Below, one piece after another: positions 23,666-31,453 of a stretch of 64,000 nt of DNA. Numbering within the stretch: position 1 is the first letter of the stretch; the number at the start of each line of letters is the position of its first letter. The DNA is from Actinotalea subterranea (GTDB lineage Bacteria > Actinomycetota > Actinomycetes > Actinomycetales > Cellulomonadaceae). The notes beneath the pieces are model-generated. The model was not told the origin of the DNA and made no database searches. It saw only the letters and a list, made by a program, of their open reading frames with translations. Location of the stretch: assembly GCF_008364845.1 (NCBI RefSeq), contig NZ_VTTP01000011.1, positions 1 to 64,000 of the forward strand, given 5' to 3'. The position numbers were made by a program, and so were the translations under genes.

Positions 23666-24526
23666 TCAATGCTCGGGCGAGAGGGTGCTCTGCCTCACGA
23701 CCGCGCTACCGACGGGCGCGCCGATGTCGCTCGCGATGACCGGGCACTTGACCTGGAGCATGCAGAACACCTTCGGACCCGCGTCACTCAAGGTCTCGTA
23801 GTGAGCCTGGCCCTTGGCGATGACCAGAGGGGCCCTCGTGAAGGCGTCGCGGAATCCGGCCGAGCAGGCGTCGAGAACCGTGCCGGGGGCGTCGGAGCCG
23901 TTGTCCTCGACGGTGGCACAGGCATGGAGCCCTGCCGCGTGCGCGTCCGCCCGTGTCGCGTCGTTGAGCACGGCACCGGCTTTGACGACGTAGCGCACGG
24001 GTACCGGGAGACGCTCGACGAGTACCCGGTCGAAGACCGTCTCGCCGGCGTTGTCCGCGAGGAAGAGGACGTGATCCGCGGTGGTGAGCGCCGCGCGAAG
24101 TGCCGCCATGTCGTCGATGGCGAGCGGGGCCCGGACGGCCCTGTCCACGCTCGCCTGGAGGTCAGGCACGTCGTCGTAGGCTCCGAGGTCGATGACGTTG
24201 CCAGCGATGCTCACCCGCACGGCAGCGTCCAGCGGGTCCGCGCTCTGCGCGACGAGGTCCCTGAGCCCTGGGTACAGGGCGAGCGCCGCTCTCGTGCTCG
24301 CCGCCTTGGCCTCGGCATACGGGTCGCGGTTGCCCAGCCGCGATCGCACGACTCGATGGACCGCATGAGCGATCTGCGCCGGGTTCGACTCCGGCGGCAC
24401 GGTCTGCAGCAGCGCGAGCGTGTCGACGACCACCATGCGCTGCTCGTCGTCCTCAGCGCCTGCGTTCCTCGCGGCGCTGAGGGCCTGCCGCACGAAGCAC
24501 GCGTAGCAGTCGAGGTAGGTGTGCAC
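23666..24526 (-). CDS. DUF89 / ARMT1-like family protein
   Basis: 286 aa. N-terminal DCYACFVRQALSAAR, central LFLADNAGETVFDRVL (metal/active-site Asp-Asn pair of the DUF89 family), VVKAGAVLNDATRADA, and C-terminal VKCPVIASDIGAPVGSAVV. The family includes metal-dependent phosphatases acting on damaged phospho-metabolites; the archaeal/bacterial subgroup with the N-terminal CxxC is uncharacterised. GTG 24526 has GAGGAG 11-16 bases upstream. It diverges from the NifX-like gene and probably belongs to that cluster. Confidence 0.82.
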   Translation of the reverse strand: MHTYLDCYACFVRQALSAARNAGAEDDEQRMVVVDTLALLQTVPPESNPAQIAHAVHRVVRSRLGNRDPYAEAKAASTRAALALYPGLRDLVAQSADPLDAAVRVSIAGNVIDLGAYDDVPDLQASVDRAVRAPLAIDDMAALRAALTTADHVLFLADNAGETVFDRVLVERLPVPVRYVVKAGAVLNDATRADAHAAGLHACATVEDNGSDAPGTVLDACSAGFRDAFTRAPLVIAKGQAHYETLSDAGPKVFCMLQVKCPVIASDIGAPVGSAVVRQSTLSPEH

Positions 24527-24601
24527 CCGATCGATGCTCCTCGGGGCGGGACGCGGGCAGCGAGCCGAAGGTCCCGATCGGCGGTCGACCTCCGGGGTGA
24601 T

Positions 24602-24622
24602 GATGTTTTCGACATCTAGATG
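24602..24622. promoter_or_regulatory. Overlapping dyads in the DUF89/NifX intergenic region
   Basis: GATGT-TTTCG-ACATC (24602-24616) overlaps the palindrome CATCTAGATG (24613-24622). The TAGATG half also occurs twice before the padR start at 31049. It is an AT-rich island in very GC-rich DNA between divergent genes, so it is probably a promoter or operator. The rest of 24527-24792 shows no gene. Confidence 0.45.
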
Positions 24623-24792
24623 AGAGCGGGGACTGCGCGATGCCGCGATGTGACGGGACCGGACCACGACTCGACGCGCGAGGTGGCGACGGTGGGCGCA
24701 CGTGCCACGGGGGGAACGACGCGGACGGACGTTGCGGGAGAGGCCGACGTCGGGCCGACGGCTCGCGCCGACGAGAGGCCGAGAGCGCCACG

Positions 24793-25185
24793 GTGTCGGG
24801 TGCGGCGTCCGGCCCCGGGCTCCCTCCGCCGTGGACCGCTCCCGCTCTGGTCGCCGTCTGTGCCGACGGCCGCGACCTGTCGGACCGCGTCCACGCGCGC
24901 TTCGGCCGCGCCGGGTTCTTCCAGCTCGTCGACCCCGAGACCATGGCCGTCACGCTGATCTCCAACGATGAGAACCGGGCCGTCGCACAGGGCGCGGGCA
25001 CAGGCGCGGTGGAGCTCCTGGCCGAGCGCGGGGTGACGGCGCTGATCGCCACCCGGGTCGGGCCGAAGGCTGCGGAGGCACTCCGGTACGCCGCGATCCC
25101 CGTGTACGCGGCCGCCGACGTGACGGTCGGCGAGGCGGTGGCTGCGTTCTGCCGCGGCGGGCTCGCGCGCGTGGACGAGGTGTGA
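24793..25185 (+). CDS. NifX/NifB-type dinitrogenase-cofactor family protein
   Basis: About 130 aa matching the NifX/NafY/orange-protein fold: VAVCADGRDLSDRVHARFGRAGFFQLVD, an internal AQGAGTGAVELLAERGVTALIA and GPKAAEALRYAAIPVY. These proteins bind Fe/Mo- or Cu/Mo-sulfur clusters. Neither nitrogenase genes nor other nif genes are in the window. Start is unsure: GTG 24793 precedes the domain by about 16 residues; ATG 24640 would add an unlikely Arg-rich extension. Followed by two ferredoxin-ATPases. Confidence 0.75.
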   Translation: MSGAASGPGLPPPWTAPALVAVCADGRDLSDRVHARFGRAGFFQLVDPETMAVTLISNDENRAVAQGAGTGAVELLAERGVTALIATRVGPKAAEALRYAAIPVYAAADVTVGEAVAAFCRGGLARVDEV

Positions 25186-25195
25186 GAGGTCGTCC

Positions 25196-26080
25196 ATGAC
25201 GCCCGTCACGGTTGCGGTCGCCTCGGGCAAGGGTGGCACCGGGAAGACGCTCGTCGCCACGAACCTCGCGGCACACGTCGCACGCACGGGCCTCCGGGTC
25301 ACCCTCGCCGACTGCGACGTGGAGGCGCCGAACGCGCACCTCTTCTTCGACGTGCGCGCGGCCGTCGCACCGGTGGAGATGCCTGTCCCGGAGATCGTCG
25401 GGGCCTGCCCTGCACGGTGCACGGCATGTCGTGACGCGTGTCGCTTCGGTGCGATCCGGATCCTCGGCGGCAGGCCCGTCGTGCTCCCGGACCTCTGCCA
25501 CGGCTGTGGTGCGTGCACGCAGGTGTGCCCGTCAGGGGCCTTGCACGAGCGACAGGTAGCGGTCGGGAGCGTCGGTGTGGGGCGGGCTCCGGACGGGATG
25601 AGACTCGTCACCGGGCAGCTGCACGTCGGGCAGTCGAAGGCGCCCGCCGTCATCAGGGCGACCCGCGAGCACGCGCTCAGCGAGGTGTCCGACGTCGTGC
25701 TCCTCGATGCGGCACCCGGCGCCGCGTGCACTGCCGTCGCAGCGGTCCACGGGACCGACTTCCTTCTGCTCGTGACGGAACCGACGCCGTTCGGCCTGCA
25801 CGACCTGACGGCGATGGTGGACCTGGCGGGGGAGCTGCGGCTGAGGGCGGGAGTCGTCCTGAACAGGGTGGGCACCGGCGAGGTGGACATCGGCGCGTAC
25901 TGCCGCACGGCGGGTGTCCCGTTGCTCGCCTCTCTACCCTTCGACCGGGATGTCGCCGCCTGCTATGCGGACGGCCGGCTCCTGATCGACGGGCATCCGG
26001 CCGGCGACCGGTGGTTCGCGGACCTGTGGAGCACCCTGTGTGACCACCTGGCCACGAGCAGCGCGGGGGTGCCGGCATGA
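25196..26080 (+). CDS. MinD/NBP35-like ATPase with ferredoxin insert (first copy)
   Basis: 294 aa. P-loop of the SIMIBI class: VASGKGGTGKTLVATNLA (deviant Walker A) with ADCDVEAPNAHLF as switch I. A ferredoxin-like insert (residues about 70-120) holds CPARCTACRDACRFGA and CHGCGACTQVCPSGA, ligands for two 4Fe-4S clusters. Then DAAPGAACTAVAAV (switch II) and a nucleotide base region with LNRVGTG. ATPases like this are partners of the orange protein in Desulfovibrio and of metal-cluster factors in archaea. Stop overlaps the next start (ATGA). Confidence 0.87.
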   Translation: MTPVTVAVASGKGGTGKTLVATNLAAHVARTGLRVTLADCDVEAPNAHLFFDVRAAVAPVEMPVPEIVGACPARCTACRDACRFGAIRILGGRPVVLPDLCHGCGACTQVCPSGALHERQVAVGSVGVGRAPDGMRLVTGQLHVGQSKAPAVIRATREHALSEVSDVVLLDAAPGAACTAVAAVHGTDFLLLVTEPTPFGLHDLTAMVDLAGELRLRAGVVLNRVGTGEVDIGAYCRTAGVPLLASLPFDRDVAACYADGRLLIDGHPAGDRWFADLWSTLCDHLATSSAGVPA

Positions 26081-27000
26081 GAACGCTCGTCGTGGCCTCG
26101 GGAAAGGGTGGCACCGGGAAGACGACCATGACCGCCGTCCTCGTCCACGTCGCCGCGCCGAGCCGGCCGCTGGCCGTGGCCGACTGCGACGTCGAGGGAT
26201 CCAACCTCCCCCTGGCGCTCAGCGTGGACGTCGTCTCGCGCACGGCGTTCGCCGGGAGACCGCGCGCCGTCGTCGACGAGGAGGTGTGCGCCGGCTGCGG
26301 AGTCTGCCTCGACCGCTGTCGGTTCGGCGCACTCTCGTTGTCCGACGACGGGCTTGCCGTGATCGATCCCTGGCTGTGCGAGTCCTGCGGGGCGTGCACG
26401 TGGGGATGCCCGCTCGATGCCATCAGCTTCGAGCCGCAGCAGGCCGGGGAGGTCCTGGTCGGCGAGGGTCCCGCCGGGCCGATGGTGTTCGGGCTGCTCC
26501 GGCCGGGCGAGGACCTCTCGGGGAAGCTCGTCACGAGTGTCCGGGAACGCGTCGCAGCCCTCGCGGACGAGCGAGGCGTCGGCCTGGTCATCGTCGACGG
26601 GCCGCCCGGGGTCGGGTGCCCGACGATCGCGTCGATCACCGGCGCGGACGGCGTCCTCGCCGTGAGCGAACCGACTCTCTCGGGGGAGCACGACCTACGG
26701 CGGCTCGTCTCCCTCGCGCACCAGCTCGGCGTACCGGTCAAGGTCGTGCTGAACAAGGCGGACCTGTCCGAGACCGGCGCGCAGCGGATCCGATCGGCGT
26801 GCTCCAGCCTCGGCGTCGAGCTGGTGGGCGAGCTCGACTTCGACACCGATCTCCCGCGCGCGCTCGGGGCCGTCGCGCGGGGAACCCGGCCGCCGTCGAG
26901 CCTCGACTCGTCGTCGTTCGTGCACTCGGTGCGCGCGATCTGGCCCCGGGTGGATCCTGAGCGCGCCGACTGGGCACTGCCGGACGACGGCTCGGGCTGA
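26077..27000 (+). CDS. MinD/NBP35-like ATPase with ferredoxin insert (second copy)
   Basis: 307 aa, paralogue of the upstream gene. Walker A VASGKGGTGKTTMTAVLV, switch I ADCDVEGSNLPLA, ferredoxin insert with CAGCGVCLDRCRFGA and CESCGACTWGCPLDA (two 4Fe-4S clusters), switch II VDGPPGVGCPTIAS, and base-specificity VLNKADLSETG. The two copies probably form a heterodimer, as proposed for the Desulfovibrio pair. Start overlaps the upstream gene. C-terminus ends with a Pro/Ser-rich tail. Confidence 0.87.
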   Translation: MRTLVVASGKGGTGKTTMTAVLVHVAAPSRPLAVADCDVEGSNLPLALSVDVVSRTAFAGRPRAVVDEEVCAGCGVCLDRCRFGALSLSDDGLAVIDPWLCESCGACTWGCPLDAISFEPQQAGEVLVGEGPAGPMVFGLLRPGEDLSGKLVTSVRERVAALADERGVGLVIVDGPPGVGCPTIASITGADGVLAVSEPTLSGEHDLRRLVSLAHQLGVPVKVVLNKADLSETGAQRIRSACSSLGVELVGELDFDTDLPRALGAVARGTRPPSSLDSSSFVHSVRAIWPRVDPERADWALPDDGSG

Positions 27001-27072
27001 CAGCTGACGGAGCCCATCCATGCCCGTCCTCGGTCCTCCGGGCGGGTCCATCGACAGGAGGGAAGAACCACC

Positions 27073-27558
27073 ATGACGATGCGGCGCATCCGCACGATCG
27101 GCGACCCCGTGCTGCGCACACCGTGCGAACCGATCGCGGTGGTCGACGACCGCGTGCGCCGGCTGGTCGACGACCTCCTCGAGACCGTCGACCAGGAGGG
27201 GCGGGCCGGCTTGTCGGCCAACCAGATCGGCGTCGGACTGCGAGCCTTCTCCTGGAACATCGGTAGCGAGATCGGGTACGTGATCAACCCGCGACTCGTC
27301 GAGGTCTCGGAGGACGACCAGGACGGGCCCGAGGGCTGCTTGTCGGTACCGGGCCTGTGGTACCCGACACGCCGTGCCTTGTACGCGCGTGTCGTCGGGG
27401 CGGATCTCGACGGCAACGAGGTCGTGGTCGAGGGCGCTGGGCTGATGGGCCGCTGCCTTCAGCACGAGACCGATCATCTCGACGGGCGCCTCTACCTGGA
27501 CAGGCTTGACCGGGCGACCCACGGCGAAGCGATGCGCGCGCTACGCGCCCGGCTCTGA
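27073..27558 (+). CDS. def: Peptide deformylase
   Basis: 161 aa. All three catalytic motifs are present: [10 protein letters not shown] (residues 46-55), EGCLSVPG (metal ligand Cys89) and QHETDHLDG (His131, Glu132, His135). It removes the formyl group from nascent N-termini using Fe2+ or Zn2+. AGGAGGGAAG lies 6-15 bases before ATG 27073. It sits between the ferredoxin ATPases and zur. It is slightly shorter than many housekeeping deformylases and may be a second, condition-specific copy, an inference drawn from its position beside the zinc genes. Confidence 0.9.
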   Translation: MTMRRIRTIGDPVLRTPCEPIAVVDDRVRRLVDDLLETVDQEGRAGLSANQIGVGLRAFSWNIGSEIGYVINPRLVEVSEDDQDGPEGCLSVPGLWYPTRRALYARVVGADLDGNEVVVEGAGLMGRCLQHETDHLDGRLYLDRLDRATHGEAMRALRARL

Positions 27559-27586
27559 GCACCCGTGCAGCCATGAGGCGTGCGGT

Positions 27587-28006
27587 CTAGGACGGGCCGG
27601 AGCCTCTGCAGGCACTGCACGTCCCGAACACCGTCAGCGCGTGGCTGACGTCCGCGAACCCGGCGCGGGTGGCGACCTCGACGGTCCATCTCTCGACCAT
27701 CGGCTCACTGATCTCGGTGACACGCCCACAGCTGCGGCAGACGAGGTGATGGTGGTGACGATCGGACCCTCGGACGTAGGTGGCCTCGCCGTCGTCATGC
27801 ATCAGGACGTCGACCGCGCCTGACCGGACGAGGCGTGTCAGCCACCGGTACACGGTCGCCAGCGCGATCCCGCTGCCCTGTCGGTGCAGCTGGGCGTGGA
27901 TTTCCTGAGCGGTGAGGCATCGGTCGGCCTGCGCGAGGAACGTCAGGAGCGCGCGACTCTGCACCGTCTGCCGCGACTCGCGCGCTGGGGCGAGGTCAAC
28001 GCGCAT
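27587..28006 (-). CDS. zur: Fur-family regulator, probably Zur
   Basis: 139 aa. Winged helix (LTAQEIHAQLHRQG, ALATVYRWLTRLVRSGAV), the metal region with HHHHLVCRSCG (first structural zinc CxxC) and a terminal CSACRG (second CxxC), typical of Zur/Fur. Divergent from the zinc transporter znuA over a perfect 7-3-7 dyad, which makes Zur the likeliest member. It would repress in zinc-replete cells. Stop-side neighbour peptide deformylase is convergent. Confidence 0.85.
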   Translation of the reverse strand: MRVDLAPARESRQTVQSRALLTFLAQADRCLTAQEIHAQLHRQGSGIALATVYRWLTRLVRSGAVDVLMHDDGEATYVRGSDRHHHHLVCRSCGRVTEISEPMVERWTVEVATRAGFADVSHALTVFGTCSACRGSGPS

Positions 28007-28056
28007 GCGGCCTCCCAGCGTGTCTCCAGGTCCAACGACCCAACGCCGATCTATCG

Positions 28057-28073
28057 ATAATGACTATCATTAT
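28057..28073. promoter_or_regulatory. Zur-type operator dyad
   Basis: Perfect ATAATGA-CTA-TCATTAT, the classic Fur-superfamily box shape, in an AT-rich island 51 bp upstream of zur and 41 bp upstream of znuA. This supports autoregulation of zur and zinc control of znuABC. Confidence 0.8.
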
Positions 28074-28113
28074 GGACACAGACCAACCGACGATCAAGAC
28101 TGAAGGTCCCACC

Positions 28114-29139
28114 ATGGTGACTGTGAACGGCAAGGACCGCCGCGAGGGCGCCGCCGCGCGCCCGCGGATCTCGGCGCGCGCGAGGGCAGCTCTCGGCTCA
28201 GGGGCGGTGCTGATGGTTGCCCTTGTGCCCGCCGCGTGCGGCGAGGCGGGGCAGGGCCACGGATCGAGCAGGCCCACGATCGTGGCGACGACGACCATCC
28301 TCGGTGACGTCGCAGGGCGCGTCGCCGAGTGCGGTGGTCTCGAGGTGTCGACACTGATCCCTCGCGGCGCAGATCCGCACGACTACGCCCCGTCCTCCGC
28401 GGACGTACGAGACATGGTCGAGGCCGACCTGGTCATCGCCAACGGGCTGGGCCTGGAGGAGGGCCTGGCCTCAGCGCTCCAGTCCGCACGAGACGACGGC
28501 GCCGTCGTGCTCGAGGTCGCTCCGCTCCTCGAGCCGCGGCCCCTGGGCTCCGGCGAGCACGCGGACACCGCCGAGGCCGACGCCGACGGCGGGGACGACG
28601 ATGGTGACGCAGCGCTCGACCCCCACGTGTGGCTGGACGTGTCACGCATGGCTGACGCGGCCGAGATCATCGGGGCCGAGCTCGCGGCGTCGACCGGTGA
28701 CGACGGTCTGGTCCGGTGCGGTGAGCAGGTCGCCGCAGAGCTCATCTCCACCGACGGCGAGGTCCGGGACGTCCTCGCGTCGATCCCCGCAGGGTCACGG
28801 GTCCTGGTGACCGATCACGACGCCTTCGGGTACTTCGCGCAGGCGTACGGCTTCGAGGTCATCGGTGTGGTGGTGCCCGGGGGGTCGACCCTGGCAGAGC
28901 CCAGCTCCGAGGAGCTCGCGACGCTTGCCGACGTCGTCCGCACCGCGGGGGTCGGTGCCATCTTCGCGAACTCGGCCCACCGCACCGTGCTCATCGAGGC
29001 GCTCTCCGCGGAGGTCGGCGACGTCGACGTCGTCGAGCTCTACGTCGGGAGCCTCGGCGCTGAGGGCTCCGGTGCCGAGGACTACGCCGGGATGATGCTC
29101 ACGGACGCGCAGCTCATCGCGCGGGCCTTGGAGGGCTGA
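28114..29139 (+). CDS. znuA: Zinc ABC transporter substrate-binding lipoprotein
   Basis: 341 aa. Signal peptide with lipobox LVPAAC-G near residue 50, then a cluster A-I (ZnuA/TroA) fold. Metal-site segments are PHDYAPS (first His), LDPHVWLD (second His), and VTDHDAFGYFA (third His) with an acidic ligand in IFANSAH region. The loop before the second His, usually His-rich in ZnuA, is instead Asp/Glu/Ala-rich (GEHADTAEADADGGDDDGD). ATG 28114 is placed by GAAGG just upstream; ATG 28060/28072 overlap the Zur box. Captures zinc outside the membrane for the downstream permease/ATPase. Confidence 0.88.
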   Translation: MVTVNGKDRREGAAARPRISARARAALGSGAVLMVALVPAACGEAGQGHGSSRPTIVATTTILGDVAGRVAECGGLEVSTLIPRGADPHDYAPSSADVRDMVEADLVIANGLGLEEGLASALQSARDDGAVVLEVAPLLEPRPLGSGEHADTAEADADGGDDDGDAALDPHVWLDVSRMADAAEIIGAELAASTGDDGLVRCGEQVAAELISTDGEVRDVLASIPAGSRVLVTDHDAFGYFAQAYGFEVIGVVVPGGSTLAEPSSEELATLADVVRTAGVGAIFANSAHRTVLIEALSAEVGDVDVVELYVGSLGAEGSGAEDYAGMMLTDAQLIARALEG

Positions 29140-29146
29140 GAGACCC

Positions 29147-31441
29147 GTGGCCTTCGTGGACTGGTGGGTCGAGCCGTTCGCCCTCGGCTTCGAGCAACGG
29201 GCACTGCTGGGCGGGATCCTCGCCGGCCTGATGTGCTCCGTCGTCGGTACGTGGCTCGTGCTGCGCGGCATGAGCTTCTTCGGCGACGCCTTCGTCCACG
29301 GGGTCGTGCCGGGGATCGCCGCCGCGGTCGTCCTCGACCTGCCTCCGGCGCTCGGCGCTGCTCTCGCGGCGGTCGTCATGGTGGCCGGGATCGAGCTCGT
29401 CAACAGGCAGTCCCTGCTGGGAGAGGACACCGCGATCGGGCTGCTCTTCGTGGGGATGCTGGCACTCGGCGTCGCGATCATCTCGAGCGTCGACTCCTAC
29501 ACGGGCAGCCTGACCTCGATGCTGTTCGGCGACGCACTCGGGGTGACTCAGGAGGACCTTGTCCAGCAGGCGATCCTCGGTCTCGTCGTCCTGCTGACGT
29601 CGCTCGTGATGTACCGGCCGTTCCTCGCCCTGGCGTTCAACCGGCAGAAGGCCGCTCTGCTGGGCATGCGGCCCGGCCTCGCGCACGCCGTGCTGCTCGC
29701 GCTCATCGCGGCGGCCGTCATCGGGAGCTTCCAGGCTGTCGGGACCCTCCTCGTCTTCGGCCTGCTCATCGGCCCGCCGGCGACGGCTGTGCTCCTGGTG
29801 CGCACCGTTCCTCGGATGATGATGACGGCATCAGGGATCTCCGTGGTCTCGGTGTGGCTCGGCCTGGTGCTGAGCTACCACCTCGGGACAGCCGCGTCGG
29901 CGACGATGGCGATGGTGCCGATCGTCGGGTTCTTCATGACCCTCACGTGGGTGCGCATCCGCACGAGGCTGCGTCTCCGCAGACGCGCTTCTCACACGCC
30001 ACCGCCGCGGTGGCGGCGGTCCGCTGCGGACACGTGGCCGACCGAGGCCGAGGTGGAGGAGTCGGGGGGTGCCCTCGGCCGAGCGCGGGCCCAGGACGCG
30101 ACCGCCGTGCACGACGCGACGGGTGGCGTCGTCCGCGGGAGCGACGTCGTCCTGCGCTACGACGGGCACACCGCCGTGACGCGCGCCACCTTCACGGTCC
30201 CGGCCGGCAGGATCACCGCGGTGATCGGCCCGAACGGCTCGGGGAAGTCCACCCTGCTCAACGCGATGGCCGGTCTCATCCCCGTCGCTGAGGGGTCGCT
30301 GGAGACGTTGGGACAGGTACCGGCGCGAGCACGTCAGGAGATCAGCTACGTGCTCCAGTCGATGGTGGTGCCGGCGACCACGCCGATGACGGTCCGGGAG
30401 ACCGTCGCCATGGGGCGGTACCCGAGCCTCGGATGGTTCCGCCGAGCGACACCTCACGACCGGGAGCGGGTTCGCGACGCCATGCGTCGCCTCGAGATCA
30501 CCGATCTGGCCGGACGGCACCTCCACGAGCTCTCCGGCGGGCAGCGGCAACGCGTCTACGTCGCACAGGGCCTCGTGCAGGACCACCGCCTGCTCCTGCT
30601 CGACGAGCCGCTGACCGGGCTGGACATGGTCTCGGCCCGCACCATCGACCGCATCATCCACGACGAGCGGGCGAGTGGCGGGTCGATCGTCCTCACCACG
30701 CACGACCTCGAGGAGGCCCGAGCGGCGGACCATGTCCTCCTGATGAGTGGCCGGGTGGTCGCGTCCGGGCCGCCCGCCGCGGTCTGCTCCCCGGGGAACC
30801 TCGCCGAGGCGTTCGGCCTGGGCAGCGTGCACGGCTGGCATGGCTTCCTCGACGACCCGGCACATGATCCCCACGGTGAGCAGGCAGTGCACCACGAGCA
30901 CGGTACGGGCCCGCTGACGACGCCGCGGGATGAGGTGGCGGCCGCTCGCCGGGTGCGCGCCGTACCTCGGGGCGCCGACGGGACGGGTCGAAGGTCCCGC
31001 GTTCCGCTGCGCCTGCCTAGATGTAATCGGCACGTAGATGGAGGCGAGATGAACCAGGGATGTGAAGGCCGCGGCGCCGGCTGCGGACGCCGGGGTCGAC
31101 CGGTCGGTGGAGGAGCCGGGCTCCTCGACCCCGCCATCCTGGCGTCCCTGGGTCTCGTCCCCGCGCACGGGTACGACCTGCGGTCCTCGATCGAGGAGCT
31201 CACGGGCGGATTCCTGAGCGTGGACCCGGGCGGTCTCTACCGGGCCCTGCGCCGCCTCGAGGAGGACGGCCTCGTCGAGTCCGCGTGGGCGCAGGGCGAT
31301 CACGGACCGCAGCGACGCATCTACCGGCTCTCGGCGGACGGCCGGGAGGCGCTCGCGCAGTGGAGCGACGGCCTCGTCGCGCGTGGGCGTGCCATCGACG
31401 GCATCCTGCGCGCGCTCTCGGAGGCGGCACCGAAGGCATAG
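29147..31441 (+). CDS. znuBC: Continuous frame joining ZnuB permease, ZnuC ATPase and PadR
   Basis: 764 aa without a stop. Residues 1-285: ABC-3 permease with eight or nine helices (LLGGILAGLMCSVVGTWLVL, LVFGLLIGPPATAVLLV, GLVLSYHLGT). Residues 325-560: ATPase, Walker A GPNGSGKST near 361, LSGGQRQR near 463, Walker B LLLLDEPLTGLD near 485, H-loop TTHDLEEA, and His-rich end (HDPHGEQAVHHEHG). A low-complexity stretch (about 590-634) then runs into a PadR protein (635-764), which has its own start. The permease-ATPase join looks real; the read-through into PadR may reflect a lost stop, a frameshift or a sequencing error. GTG 29147 follows znuA by 7 bases. Confidence 0.75.
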   Translation: MAFVDWWVEPFALGFEQRALLGGILAGLMCSVVGTWLVLRGMSFFGDAFVHGVVPGIAAAVVLDLPPALGAALAAVVMVAGIELVNRQSLLGEDTAIGLLFVGMLALGVAIISSVDSYTGSLTSMLFGDALGVTQEDLVQQAILGLVVLLTSLVMYRPFLALAFNRQKAALLGMRPGLAHAVLLALIAAAVIGSFQAVGTLLVFGLLIGPPATAVLLVRTVPRMMMTASGISVVSVWLGLVLSYHLGTAASATMAMVPIVGFFMTLTWVRIRTRLRLRRRASHTPPPRWRRSAADTWPTEAEVEESGGALGRARAQDATAVHDATGGVVRGSDVVLRYDGHTAVTRATFTVPAGRITAVIGPNGSGKSTLLNAMAGLIPVAEGSLETLGQVPARARQEISYVLQSMVVPATTPMTVRETVAMGRYPSLGWFRRATPHDRERVRDAMRRLEITDLAGRHLHELSGGQRQRVYVAQGLVQDHRLLLLDEPLTGLDMVSARTIDRIIHDERASGGSIVLTTHDLEEARAADHVLLMSGRVVASGPPAAVCSPGNLAEAFGLGSVHGWHGFLDDPAHDPHGEQAVHHEHGTGPLTTPRDEVAAARRVRAVPRGADGTGRRSRVPLRLPRCNRHVDGGEMNQGCEGRGAGCGRRGRPVGGGAGLLDPAILASLGLVPAHGYDLRSSIEELTGGFLSVDPGGLYRALRRLEEDGLVESAWAQGDHGPQRRIYRLSADGREALAQWSDGLVARGRAIDGILRALSEAAPKA
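31018..31040 (+). promoter_or_regulatory. TAGATG repeats before padR
   Basis: TAGATG occurs at 31018-31023 and 31035-31040, in a rare AT-containing patch, followed by GGAGG (31040-31044) and the padR ATG at 31049. A local promoter/operator for the regulator is suggested; the same half-site occurs at 24617-24622. Confidence 0.4.
31049..31441 (+). CDS. PadR-family regulator
   Basis: 130 aa starting at ATG 31049 with GGAGG 5-9 bases upstream, in the same frame as the transporter. After a Gly/Arg/Cys-rich head (residues 1-25), the PadR winged helix follows: LLDPAILASLGLVPAHGYDL, VDPGGLYRALRRLEEDGLVES, and wing QRRIYRLSADGREALAQW. The C-terminal dimer helix is short, typical of the small PadR class. 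It may control zinc transport or the NifX/ATPase cluster; sequence does not decide. Confidence 0.8.
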   Translation: MNQGCEGRGAGCGRRGRPVGGGAGLLDPAILASLGLVPAHGYDLRSSIEELTGGFLSVDPGGLYRALRRLEEDGLVESAWAQGDHGPQRRIYRLSADGREALAQWSDGLVARGRAIDGILRALSEAAPKA

Positions 31442-31453
31442 GAGGGTTCACGG

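Noticed and set aside
27019-27075. 18-codon ORF overlapping the deformylase start
   Set aside because: No conserved pattern, and it contains the deformylase ribosome-binding site; probably chance.
30900-31048. Linker of the ZnuBC-PadR frame as a genuine protein domain
   Set aside because: Its composition (Arg/Pro/Val-rich) resembles untranslated spacer and it contains the padR promoter and ribosome-binding site.
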